A stretch of DNA of 10,220 nt from the NCBI GenBank assembly GCA_003833135.1, contig QZLH01000051.1, forward strand, positions 207,326 to 217,545, written 5' to 3'. The translations under genes were made by a program, and so were the position numbers. Under the pieces are notes generated by a model. It searched no databases. It was not told the DNA's origin and worked only from the letters and a program-made list of their open reading frames with translations. Below, one piece after another: positions 1 to 8,648 of the stretch. Numbering within the stretch: position 1 is the stretch's first letter; each line of letters starts with the position of its first letter. The stretch is from Oehlia diaphana (taxonomy: Eukaryota; Glomeromycota; Glomeromycetes; Glomerales; Glomeraceae).

Positions 1-176
1 GTTAAAAAAAAAAAAAAAAAAAAAGAAAAAAAAGGAAAAATAAACAAATAAAAAGGAAAAAAAAGAAAAAAAAGAAAAAAAGGAAAAAAAAAAAGAAAAA
101 AAAAAAAAAAAAAAAAAAAAATTTTTTTAATAAAAAAAAAAAAACTCGGAAAAAAAAAAAAAAAAAAAAAAAAAAC
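1..176. repeat. Low-complexity poly-A / A-G tract
   Basis: This stretch is almost entirely A, broken by isolated G residues, a short T run near 121-127 and one CTCGG at about 145-149. It ends at ACGTACACATGACCCC, where ordinary AT-rich sequence begins. An open frame on the minus strand here is only poly-Phe from the T runs and is not a gene. It could be a simple-sequence expansion or the A-rich tail of an old retroelement, but no element body can be seen because the tract starts at the window edge. Long homopolymers like this are also where assemblies tend to be wrong. Confidence 0.9.
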
Positions 177-1144
177 GTACACATGACCCCGACGCCAATC
201 AAATTATTGTAACCATAATAAATATGGAATAGAGTAATCTAAATATCACCAAATTTTTAATTATACGAATATATGATATATCATTAACAAAATTATTTTT
301 TTTTATTTGCTTTTAGTAGCTTTCATTATACCATTTGTTAAATTTGCCAATTACACTTAGCTATATTCTCTTTTGAATATTCGATCACACAAGCTTACCA
401 ATTTTAGAAGTGTCTTAAATTATCTAATTTTTTTTAAAAAAAAATCTCGTAGAAATACTTGACAAATTAATACGTAAATACTACAAGTTAAATCATTTTT
501 AGGTAAGTCTTTGTTTGACTTAATATAATTTTTTAACACTTAACAAATCTTAATTTTAACAAATCCTATTCCGGAATATTCTGGGTGGTTTTTATTAACT
601 TCAATAAAAAATTCAATAAAAATCTGCGTTATATATATACCCAAAGGCGTCAAACCCTCCAAAGTCATATTGCTCTTTACCCTCATGTTACTTTAATTTA
701 ATAAATATTCTCAATATTTTATTTTTTATTCAAGTTTGTTGACTAGAAATTGATATTTATGCATGAGTTTTTTTCCGTCTAATAATTTTAGATTATTTAT
801 ATACTGCTTGTTTATCAAGAATATTTTCCCAGAAAATAAAAGTTTAGCTTTTTAAATCTACAACTTTACATAATAATATAATACTAACTATAATTAGTTA
901 ACCATCTTACCTATTATGGAAAATTTAAATAAAACTGTAATTTGATAAATTTAATTGCCGATCAGATTTTTGTGTTTCCTTTGTGTATTTTAACTAGTCT
1001 TTTTTTCATAATTTTGTTGCCGATCTTGAAATCATTACAACATAAAATAACGTTTCACCATTTTTATTCTTTTTTCTTTTTGTTGTTTTTAGTAATTTAC
1101 ATACGAATTAAAAACATATTTTTTTTAATAAATTATTTATTAAA
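177..1144. other. Non-coding upstream region of the kinase gene
   Basis: No supported gene is present in this 968-base AT-rich stretch. It contains an 11-12 bp direct repeat (TTCAATAAAAA twice, about 600-622), a palindromic TTCCGGAA near 570, and a TATATATATA run near 632 that is about 500 bp from the start codon and so is an unconvincing core promoter for the gene at 1145. A T-rich pyrimidine tract (about 1062-1090) lies just before the gene and may be promoter or leader sequence, as is common upstream of fungal genes. A hydrophobic open frame across 942-1163 is an artefact of T-rich DNA and overlaps the real start in another frame. Confidence 0.6.
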
Positions 1145-2773
1145 ATGGATGAAATTAAACTAAGCGATGATGTATTTGAACAAATAAAAGACTTTGACCG
1201 TCAGAATTTGACTGAACAACAAGAATCGTTAATTGATAAACTAATAACAGACAAAGAATTAAAAGAACGTTATGAAAGATATGGTTTATGTAATAAATGT
1301 AACCTGATTAGGATAAATGTAGATTTTTGCAATTATTGTGTATTTCAACAAAATTTCGAAAATTGGACAAGTGGAAATCATGACGTTGATGAATTTATTC
1401 AAAAAGCACAATTAAATGCTAAAAATGAAAAACAAATTATAGAGTGGATTGAATATGATAAATTTGAAGATGTTGAATATTTAGCAAAAGGGGGATTTGG
1501 AACTACTTTTAAAGCAGTTTGGAAAGATGGTCCTTGGAGATCAAAACTTACGTCTAGTTCATTTGAAAGAAAAGGTGAAACAGAAGTCGCTTTAAAGTGC
1601 TTACATAATTCACAAGATATTACAGTAGATTTTTTAAAAGAAGTAAGAATTTTTCTTATAGATCTTCATTTTCATAAATGTTAAAATAACTATAATTTTC
1701 TTTTAAGGTTGAATCAAATATTTTAGTATGTAAAAGCAGTTGGATAGTTCGTTGTTTTGGCATTACCAAAGATCCAAAAACAAATAATTTTATGATGGTA
1801 ATGGATTTAAAAAATGACAGTTTAAGACAACATTTAAATAACAACTTCATTTCACTAAATTGGGAGAAAAAGTTGTATAATTTAACTATTATTGCGTCTG
1901 GTCTTAGAGCTATTCATGACAAAGGATTAATCCATCATGATTTTCATTGTGGCAATATATTAAGCAATTTAAATGATGTTGCTTTTATTACTGATTTGGG
2001 ATTATGTCAACCAGCAAATGTCAAATCCTCTCAAAATAGTAATAAAAAAATATATGGAGTATTACCTTATGTAGCTCCTGAAGTTTTAAAAGGAAAAGAA
2101 TATACTCAAGCAAGTGATATTTATGGATATGGAATTATCGCATATGAAATTTGTACAGGTTTCCCTCCTTATTACGATATAGCTCATGATGAATTCTTAG
2201 CAATGAAAATTTGTAAGGGGTTGAGACCAAAATCTAATTATAAAATTCCGAAATTAATTTTTGACATTATTAATCAATGTTGGGATGCAGACGCTTTAAA
2301 ACGACCTAACGCAAGTGAATTACATAAGTTAATTTATGATTTATGGGTTGATATGCTAACTGATAAAGTGGATTCTGTAATTTATGAGCAAGTTAAGGAA
2401 GCAGATGATGTTAATAAAAAGTTATCTTTTTCATCACCTATAATATCTAGTGATACTAGTATATCATATACGACACATCCTCAAGCAGTTTATACAAGTA
2501 AACTTTTAGATTTTAAAAATCTTCCAGAACCAAAAAATGCTGAAAATGATGGCGATTTACCTGGAATAGAATATTCAGGTAAACATATATAATGTGCTAT
2601 AATAATTTAAATTTATTTTACAATGTTAACAATTAATATCTATAGATTCCTTAAAAATGGATTTTACTAAACTTAATATTAATTCTAAAGGTAATTAACT
2701 TTACGTGTGATTTTTTTGATTCCATTAAATTTTAATTAAATTATTTTTTTTTATTATAGATGAAAATAATTAA
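1145..2773 (+). CDS. Kinase-like protein, four exons, 475 residues
   Basis: Conceptual splicing joins 1145-1642, 1708-2578, 2646-2690 and 2760-2773 into 1428 nt ending in TAA. The start has A at -3 and G at +4, and the frame upstream meets a stop at 1109-1111 with no other ATG. Residues 1-100 form an acidic helical N-terminus with a CxxC-x9-CxxC cluster (Cys49, 52, 62, 65), a possible zinc-binding knuckle. The kinase domain spans about 105-380: glycine loop AKGGFGTTF (114-122), beta-3 Lys151 in VALK, candidate alpha-C Glu166, catalytic HHD (242-244) with Asn249, DLG in place of DFG (262-264), APE (289-291), subdomain IX Asp303 and subdomain XI Arg365. The Lys usual two residues after the catalytic Asp is His246. 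All residues needed for ATP and Mg binding are present, so it is probably active on Ser/Thr or Tyr in the cytoplasm or nucleus; substrates are unknown. Residues 435-475 form a tail that exists only if exons 3 and 4 are used. The family resembles expanded kinases of Rhizophagus (recalled, not searched). Confidence 0.93.
1643..1707 (+). other. Intron 1 of the kinase gene (65 bp, phase 0)
   Basis: The donor is GTAAGA and the acceptor TTTTAAG. Reading through gives a stop at 1682-1684, whereas removing the intron joins FLKE to VESNILV and runs unbroken into the kinase core at 1708, including WIVRCFGITKDP. Because the junction falls next to the alpha-C helix, it is strongly constrained by the protein family. 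Confidence 0.93.
2579..2645 (+). other. Intron 2 of the kinase gene (67 bp, phase 1)
   Basis: The donor is GTAAAC and the acceptor CTATAG. Without splicing, the frame ends at 2592 after GKHI. Splicing turns the split codon into Asp and continues into a 45-nt exon reading DSLKMDFTKLNINSK, which matches the tail I recall for this family. Confidence 0.85.
2691..2759 (+). other. Intron 3 of the kinase gene (69 bp, phase 1)
   Basis: The donor is GTAATT and the acceptor ATTATAG. Splicing leads to a 14-nt last exon (2760-2773) that completes an Asp codon, adds Glu-Asn-Asn and reaches TAA. Such a tiny last exon is easily missed by gene callers. An ATTAAA at 2790-2795, just after the stop, could serve as a polyadenylation signal. 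Confidence 0.82.
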
Positions 2774-2911
2774 GCTCAGATTACGTAAAATTAAAGTATA
2801 TATTTATTCTTATTATTTATTTTATTTGTATTTGTATTTTGTAATTGGAGATTGAAGGAATTATTTATGTTTTAAATTTAACAAATTTATTTGAATTTCC
2901 TAATTTAACAA

Positions 2912-2970
2912 TTGGAATCCTGCACAAAAGTTTATATTTTGAAACCAGTCCAGTCCGATCTAGATTCCAA
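2912..2970. repeat. 8-bp inverted repeat bounding a 59-bp segment
   Basis: TTGGAATC at 2912-2919 is exactly matched by GATTCCAA at 2963-2970. The enclosed segment carries CCAGTCCAGTCC, a six-base tandem duplication of higher GC than its surroundings. It may be a remnant of a small non-autonomous transposon or a chance palindrome. No target-site duplication is evident. Confidence 0.35.
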
Positions 2971-3667
2971 CCAGAATTTCTTATTAATTAGGATAGTAGC
3001 CTTTAAGAAAAAAAAGTATTTGTTAAAAAAAAGTTCTTCACATTTATTTAGTATTGAAAAAAATCTTATTTATATTTAGTTATATCTTGATATTTATTTA
3101 TTAAAAGTTTCGTATTTGCTTATTAAAAAAATTTGTTGAAAAGTTATTAATATTGTCATTATTTATTAAAAAAAAAAAATCATCAGTGAATTTATTATGA
3201 GATTTTCACTCGCACAAATATTTTGTATTATTTCTTTCCACGGCTCCTAACGAGCTAAAATTTTCAAAATTTAGATCATCATAATCATTTAAAGTTCAAA
3301 TCATTGATTCAGTTCATAATAAAATTTTTACTTATAATTGTAGCTAGTAAAAGAAAATAAGAAATTTATTTTTTAAAGATTCAATTTCACAGCACAAAGA
3401 TAAGATTTAAATTTTCTATTCAATTTATTTGTAAAAAGGAAAAAATTTAACGTAACATATTAAAAATTTACATAAAGTCTTCCAAATGTAAAATGTTTAC
3501 CATGATATAGTAGTATACATAACATTAATCCGCAGAAATTTATTAAGCCTTTTTTTATCGTAAAAACTGAGAATTTCCCCACAACCTTTTTTTTAGCCAG
3601 TAATCGTCATAAGGCGTTCATCGGATGAATTTTTGTGATGATATTAAACATTAAAAAGTTGAATTAT

Positions 3668-3691
3668 GCTACATATACAATAATATGTGGC
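3668..3691. repeat. Short hairpin
   Basis: GCTACATAT (3668-3676) pairs with ATATGTGGC (3683-3691) across a six-base loop, giving nine pairs if one G-T pair is allowed. No U tract follows and no neighbouring gene uses it, so a function is not supported. Confidence 0.35.
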
Positions 3692-4655
3692 TTATTTACT
3701 GATTTACAGGCTTACTCGACTATAGTTAATTATATCAAGTACTTTGCCACAATATTCATTGGAAAAAAAATGCGTTATAATTACTTTTGTGATATGTTTT
3801 CAATTTTATAAATATTATGAATTTTCACGTTAATAAAAACAAATTGAAAAAATTGAAAGTATGACTACTATTAGCAATATCGATCTTAAACAAACTTTTT
3901 AAATTAATAAAAAAAATGAACATCAAAGCTTATTTATTACTAAATAACTTACATTTATTAAACTTTAAGTTATACCTTGTCCTCCTAAACATCTTCATCT
4001 GTTTCCGTCTGGCAAGTGTGTTCGTCTGATTAAGTATAATTAGTTTAATTTACTTTTAATTTAAAAATTTATAAAACTATGGTAGTCGGTATAAATTTTA
4101 TATAGTACAGAAATACTTTGCTGAAAAGTATCAAACTGTGCCCAAATAGTAAATAAATCATGGCCAAATTGTGCAAGTAATCGTGAATTTTCAGTAATGA
4201 TTTGGAAACAAACTAGTAAGTAATCGTCTACATGCAGTTACCTCTACCTTAAGACGATCGCAGATCAATTTTTCGATCCAATAAATCGTCACGAATTTAC
4301 TATCAAAGTCGTTCCAAAAATTTTTTAGTAATTATAAAATTTAGTAAATGAATTGTATAAATAAGTAATAAATTTAATCAATATATTGTAAATATCACGT
4401 AAATACATTATTAAAACTACATTGTTAAATTTTAGTAAATGTTTGTATCGAAGCAATATTATATATTTATATAATGAAGAAATGCTTGTTTCTCATGTAT
4501 AAATAATTTTCAAATTGGGATTATATCAACTTCACTTTATAGGATAGATCATCGTATCTCACCCATTCAAATATAATCTGAAGGTGAAACTACAAAAAAA
4601 AATAAGTTAATAACTAATCTGCTTCTTTAACTAAGTGAAACTTACCCAACCCTAT

Positions 4656-4701
4656 AAAAAAATTGTATAGGTTTTTATAAAGTTTTTATACGATTTTTTT
4701 T
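4656..4701. repeat. Imperfect inverted repeat, about 14 bp arms
   Basis: The arm at 4656-4669 ends in ATTGTATA and the arm at 4687-4701 begins with TATACGAT; both are extended by an A run facing a T run. One position is mismatched as DNA and could be a G-U pair in RNA. The loop is 17 bases of T-rich sequence. Much of the symmetry comes from homopolymers, so this may be chance in AT-rich DNA. Confidence 0.35.
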
Positions 4702-5680
4702 CCTTAAATATTATAAAAGTTTATATTGTACAAAAATTTTATCATTATAAAATAACGTGTTACGTAATACCTTTAAAGAAAAATGATATAAGTGACGTAA
4801 CTTTAAACATCATACTTACCAAACTGATTTAACTGATTAGAGAAATTTTTATATATACGTGTATAGTAATGATTTATATTTATTTTATTACAATATTACA
4901 ATATGTCGCTTAAATTTTAGTATTAAATTTTGTAAATTATATTTTTTGCAAGTTTGATAAAATATATCAAATAATGACGCATTCTAAATATTGGAGTAAT
5001 TGGGTTAGATAGTACAATAGGAATATTGGTTAGATATATGAATTTTGCAGGAATATAAGTCCGCCGTGATATAAAATACAATAAAATCATTTATAAATTT
5101 CTCTTTATTATTCAAAACTACTGTATATTAAGACATAAAAAATGAAATATACAAATATTTAATATTCAAAAAAATAATTTTATTCCCCATGAAATAAATT
5201 GAACCGCAGCATCAAAGCTATCTTAATGTATTTGCCATTTCTTAATTGGTTACGAATTTTAGGAATCTCTCCGGATTTATTGAATGGAAGAAGTTTCTCT
5301 CCCATTTACATATTCTACCTAAAACATAAAGACCTTTTGACAGGTGAAAAGTTTATTTATGTCAGGCTGGAGGGTGAAATATAGTATTAAGGTTGTCATT
5401 AAAATATAATATCAAAATCATTATCTGAAAAATTATGAACTATTGTTATAAAGTACTCGTAGCGAACATGTATTCAAAAAGCAAGTACATTTTGCCCATT
5501 AATTTTTAACTTATTGCGTTTCCAATAAGGCGTTAAATTATTTATTCTCGCACATCCGTAGATAAATAATGAAATACCGTAAATGATATTATACAAAATC
5601 ACACCTTTGCTCTGAACTTGGTGAACAACTGAACGGAATAGAATGGCTTACTGATGATAACAGTGATAACAGTAGATATG
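4702..5680. other. AT-rich intergenic DNA, no supported gene
   Basis: No gene can be supported. An uninterrupted frame at 5199-5384 (+) would give 61 residues, but it matches no family I recognise and has no good start context or splice signals. It sits in a locally GC-richer patch, which makes it slightly more than random; an exon fragment or old element remnant remains possible. A nine-base tandem GATAACAGT occurs twice near 5656-5673. Confidence 0.5.
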
Positions 5681-5788
5681 CTGCGGTAATTTGAAATTAG
5701 AATCTTATCATCGTACTTATAAGTCTCGTGTTTTATGTTTAGGACGGTGTAAGACCTACGCCCGTAGTAAACTACGTTGCCACCGCAG
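5681..5788. repeat. Candidate small inverted-repeat element with nested hairpins
   Basis: CTGCGGT at 5681-5687 is inverted as ACCGCAG at 5782-5788, bounding 108 bp. Inside lies the ten-base palindrome ACTTATAAGT (5715-5724). Near the right end is a compact structure: CGGTG (5745-5749) pairs with CACCG (5781-5785) and encloses CGTAG-TAAA-CTACG (5763-5776), with an extra CTACG copy just before it at 5757-5761. The right half is clearly richer in GC than the surroundings. No target-site duplication or coding capacity is visible, so this may be a MITE-like remnant or a structured RNA. Confidence 0.35.
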
Positions 5789-6458
5789 TCTTAAGTACTC
5801 TTAACAAAAATGATGTTTTATTAATAATATAAAATTACATAAATATAATATAATATATGCTTGGTCTAATAATGTCGGAATACTAAAAATTATAAAAATA
5901 GAATTCTAAAAATCCCTTTTGTTAATCAAATATTCTCACTTTTTATTACTAAAATGATTTTCGTAAAAATAAATTCTGTTTTGAATTTCCCTTTTTTTCT
6001 ACTTTGACAAAATTTTACCCTTAATAAACCTTTACCTCACATCGTCAGAATTTCAAAATTATCATTTCGACATTTCATAATTATCAACTTTTCAAAATTC
6101 CTCTTTTTTGATCTTCGAACTCCTTCCCTTATTTGGTGATACTCCGATCCTAGTTCCCTCTTCTAAACCAAAAAAAAATAAATATGAACACAAGAATAGT
6201 TTTACATCGTTACGGATGTAATATCAGATGCTTGTAACATTCCACAATTATAATACTTTAAATTTTATACACTTAAATTAAATATGATACTGCGCCCCTC
6301 AATTAAAAAATTCCTTTAAGTAATTTCTTTTTTACGATTTTGACAACAATAATCTGCACATCTGAATTTCTGACTTACAAAACACTTTCATTAATTAATA
6401 AAATTCGGAAAATTATTTATAGTCAATTTGTTACATATTCAGATTTTATTTTTAATTT
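5789..6458. other. Intergenic DNA with a pyrimidine-rich, promoter-like tract
   Basis: The notable part is 5984-6166, strongly C/T-rich on the plus strand, followed by an A-rich leader and an ATG at 6184. This order resembles fungal promoters, where a CT-rich block precedes an A-rich leader. However, the frame from that ATG stops after 17 codons (6184-6237), and I could not find an intron that opens it. A dead or unrecognised small gene is possible. The rest shows nothing supportable. Confidence 0.35.
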
Positions 6459-6506
6459 AAAATAAATAAATAAATAAATAAATAATAAAATAAATAAATA
6501 AATAAA
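6459..6506. repeat. (AAAT)n microsatellite
   Basis: AAAT/AATA tetranucleotides are repeated about a dozen times, with one interruption near 6483-6490 (ATAATAAAATAA). A looser A/T-rich shoulder runs to about 6520. It is a simple-sequence repeat with no coding meaning. Confidence 0.9.
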
Positions 6507-7406
6507 CTAACAATAAAATACATGATTTAAGAAATCTCGTATTTTAGCTATTTGATGGTGTTACCGCCGAATATATCAGCAAATAAGAGCCGTATAGCTG
6601 GAGGTATTAAATCGTATAATCACACAATTACAAACGGGATTCTTACTCAATACTACCTATCCTGGTATTCCGGTATTGTTCGTTAAGGTAAACAACTAAA
6701 AAATACGATTAATAACAGCACAGGACGGTTATAAGACGAATCTTATAGTAATATACAGAAATAACAAGTTAAGGATATCCGAAGTATACCAATTTTATTG
6801 AATAAACGTAGGTTTATGAATTTACAACAAAATGATAAAAAGTGATAGAAGTGTATTTCTTAGGGTAATATAACTTCATACAGTATATCTTAATATGACC
6901 TGATATGACCTATTCTATCGACGAGTTGACATAAGGTATATTTATATCTATTTCTCCATCTCTTTTTCCGACATCAATGGCGAAATCTAATCTATTGATC
7001 CTATTGATATCTGATTATTAATGTTTCATCGTAATATATCAATGTAATTACAATAGTGATAATTTCTTATTGTAAGCCACTTTTTAATAAAACACAAATG
7101 ACAAATTTAAACAATAAATTACTATTAAGCTAATTATCCTACAATGACTTAATAAAAATCGTATACATATAAACAATACAAATACAGAAAATAAATAATA
7201 TAAAATAATATAAACAATAATAAAAATAACTATTCTAATACTACATATGTAAATATGATCAAATATAATCAATATCATCTATTAAGTTAATCCAGTGTAC
7301 ACAAATCCGGCATATAACATTGGGAATCGACGTGTACACAAAGGTACGTAAATACTATCGGATCGTCGTGCAACATCGGAAACATTATAAAATTGGTTAA
7401 AGAATG
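6507..7406. other. Intergenic DNA and 3' flank of the kinase-Sel1 pseudogene
   Basis: No gene is supported. A minus-strand open frame at 7084-7278 gives only a low-complexity Ile/Tyr/Leu-rich string and is probably an artefact. Two small repeats are visible: ATATGACCTG directly repeated near 6893-6909, and the 11-mer GTGTACACAAA at 7295-7305 and 7332-7342. The sequence around 6545-6690 is somewhat richer in GC and could be an old element or exon scrap, but no frame is convincing. Confidence 0.5.
7295..7342. repeat. Paired 11-bp direct repeat with palindromic core
   Basis: GTGTACACAAA occurs identically at 7295-7305 and 7332-7342, 37 bp apart. Each copy contains the perfect palindrome GTGTACAC. 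It lies about 65-110 bp beyond the stop of the kinase-Sel1 pseudogene. A paired palindrome can be a protein-binding site, but nothing else here supports that. Confidence 0.4.
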
Positions 7407-7592
7407 TTACATCAGTTCTAGTCGTTTTTGTGCATCTTCATTTCCACTTTCAGCAGCAATCATATATAATTCAACTGCTTTTATTTTATCAATCTCGGTT
7501 CCCGTAACAGTTCCCAAGTGTATACATTCCATCTAAATAACCTTTTTCAGCTGATTTCTTATAATGCTCAAATGCTTTAACTCCATTTTTTT

Positions 7593-8648
7593 TCAATCAA
7601 TTCCATAATGATAACAATTACCTAAAAAATAATACGCAGCTTTAAATTCATTTTCTACTGCTTTTTTATACCAATAAATTGCTTTTTCTAAATCTTGATC
7701 AACTTCTTCTCCTTTTTCGTATAAATATCCTAGACTACATTGTGCGTTGCCATGCTCTTGTTTGGCTGATTTTTCATGCCACTTAATTGCTTTATTTATT
7801 TCTTTTTGTGTTCCTATACCTTTTTTATAAAAATATCCTAAATTTAGTTGAGCAATTTTATTTCCATTTTTTGCTGCTTTATCAATCCAGTAAAATGCTT
7901 TTTTTAAATCATTTTTCTCTTTTCTATATATTACTCCAAGAACATATTGTGCATTACTACATTCTTGCATGGCTGATGTCTCAAACCATTCAGTTGCTTT
8001 TTCATCATCTTTTTGTGTTTCTTCGCCATTTTCATAAAGATATGCTAAATGTAATTGTGCAACTTTACATCCATTTTTTGCTGCTTTTTCAATCCAGTAA
8101 AATATTTTCTTTAAATCATTTTTCTCTATTTTATACAATTTTCCAAGAGATGATTGAGCGCCACTATATCTTTTCATGGCTGACTTTTCATACCACTCAA
8201 ATGCTTTATTAATGTCTTTCTGTATTCCTTCTCCTTTTTCATAATAATATCCTAAATTGAATTGAGCAAATTTATTTCCGTTTTCTGCTGCTTTTCCAAT
8301 CCAGTAAAGTGCTTCTTTTAAATCTTCTTCCTCTCTTTTATATAGTAATCCAAGACAGAGTTGTGCATCGCAATGATTTTGCATGGCTGACTTTTCATAC
8401 CATACAATTGCTTTTTCTTTATCTATTTGTGTTCCTATACCATTATAATAAAAATATCCCAATATAAATTGTGCAAATTTATTTCCATTTTTTGCTGCTA
8501 TGTCGTAACATTCAAATGCCTTGAAATCATCTTTTCCGGTACCATTTCCATTTTCGTAACATTTACCTAAATAAAACTGGGCAAGTTTATTTCCATTTTC
8601 TGCCGATTTTTGATACCAATAAAAAGCATCTTTAGGATCTTTATACAT
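7593..8648 (-). CDS. Open Sel1-like repeat block (351 codons) inside the pseudogene
   Basis: This is the longest undamaged segment, from ATG at 8648 to a stop created by a frame break at the A run 7586-7593. It contains ten Sel1-like repeats of about 33-36 residues, each with the pattern KAxxWYxKAAxxGxxxAQxxLGxxYxxG. Sel1 repeats fold into helical solenoids that act as protein-binding scaffolds. Two repeat types alternate: one with NGNKxAQ and a full-length loop, and a shorter one with KSAM and a Lys/Glu-rich end. Residues 76-282 are three head-to-tail copies of a 69-residue pair. After the stop, another frame continues with GVKAFEHYKKSAEKG and a last repeat to 7407. The ATG is probably an internal residue of the ancestral protein, so a separate short gene is possible but not favoured. 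Confidence 0.7.
   Translation of the reverse strand: MYKDPKDAFYWYQKSAENGNKLAQFYLGKCYENGNGTGKDDFKAFECYDIAAKNGNKFAQFILGYFYYNGIGTQIDKEKAIVWYEKSAMQNHCDAQLCLGLLYKREEEDLKEALYWIGKAAENGNKFAQFNLGYYYEKGEGIQKDINKAFEWYEKSAMKRYSGAQSSLGKLYKIEKNDLKKIFYWIEKAAKNGCKVAQLHLAYLYENGEETQKDDEKATEWFETSAMQECSNAQYVLGVIYRKEKNDLKKAFYWIDKAAKNGNKIAQLNLGYFYKKGIGTQKEINKAIKWHEKSAKQEHGNAQCSLGYLYEKGEEVDQDLEKAIYWYKKAVENEFKAAYYFLGNCYHYGID
7803..8423 (-). repeat. Three tandem 207-bp units coding for paired Sel1 repeats
   Basis: The units code for residues 76-144, 145-213 and 214-282 of the open block, exactly 69 residues each. At the DNA level AATCCAGTAAA recurs at 7884, 8091 and 8298, spaced 207 bp. Partial units flank both ends, so about four copies of one half and four of the other are present. 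This points to amplification of a two-repeat unit rather than of single Sel1 repeats. Confidence 0.88.

Larger units (their letters stand above)
2774..4655. other. AT-rich intergenic DNA, no gene seen
   Basis: Stops occur densely in all frames, and no domain, intron-exon pattern or RNA gene could be recognised. Two small symmetric structures stand out: an 8-bp inverted repeat TTGGAATC/GATTCCAA bounding 2912-2970, with a short CCAGTC tandem duplication inside it, and a hairpin at 3668-3691. The strings AGTAATCGT at about 3600, 4178 and 4211 recur locally and may be scraps of a dispersed repeat. The rest looks like unconstrained intergenic sequence. Confidence 0.6.

Noticed and set aside
2..202. 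Minus-strand open frame rich in Phe
   Set aside because: It is the translation of the poly-A tract and carries no protein signal.
942..1163. Hydrophobic 73-residue open frame
   Set aside because: T-rich DNA always yields Phe/Leu/Ile strings; it overlaps the start of the kinase gene in another frame and resembles no family.
1656..1850. Minus-strand open frame under the kinase gene
   Set aside because: It is a shadow of kinase exon 2 and intron 1.
5199..5384. Possible 61-residue gene
   Set aside because: There is no recognisable family, start context or splice signals; it is kept only as a note in the intergenic entry.
6183..6520. tRNA or other classical RNA gene in the intergenic region
   Set aside because: No cloverleaf, A/B-box pair or conserved core was found here or elsewhere in the window.
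6459..6520. CRISPR-like or regular spaced repeat array
   Set aside because: The repeats are contiguous tetranucleotides, an ordinary microsatellite.
7084..7278. Minus-strand 64-residue Ile/Tyr-rich frame
   Set aside because: It is low-complexity AT-rich translation with no motif or context.
7787..8212. Plus-strand 141-residue open frame
   Set aside because: It is the antisense shadow of the Sel1 repeats; its apparent repeats simply mirror the 207-bp units.
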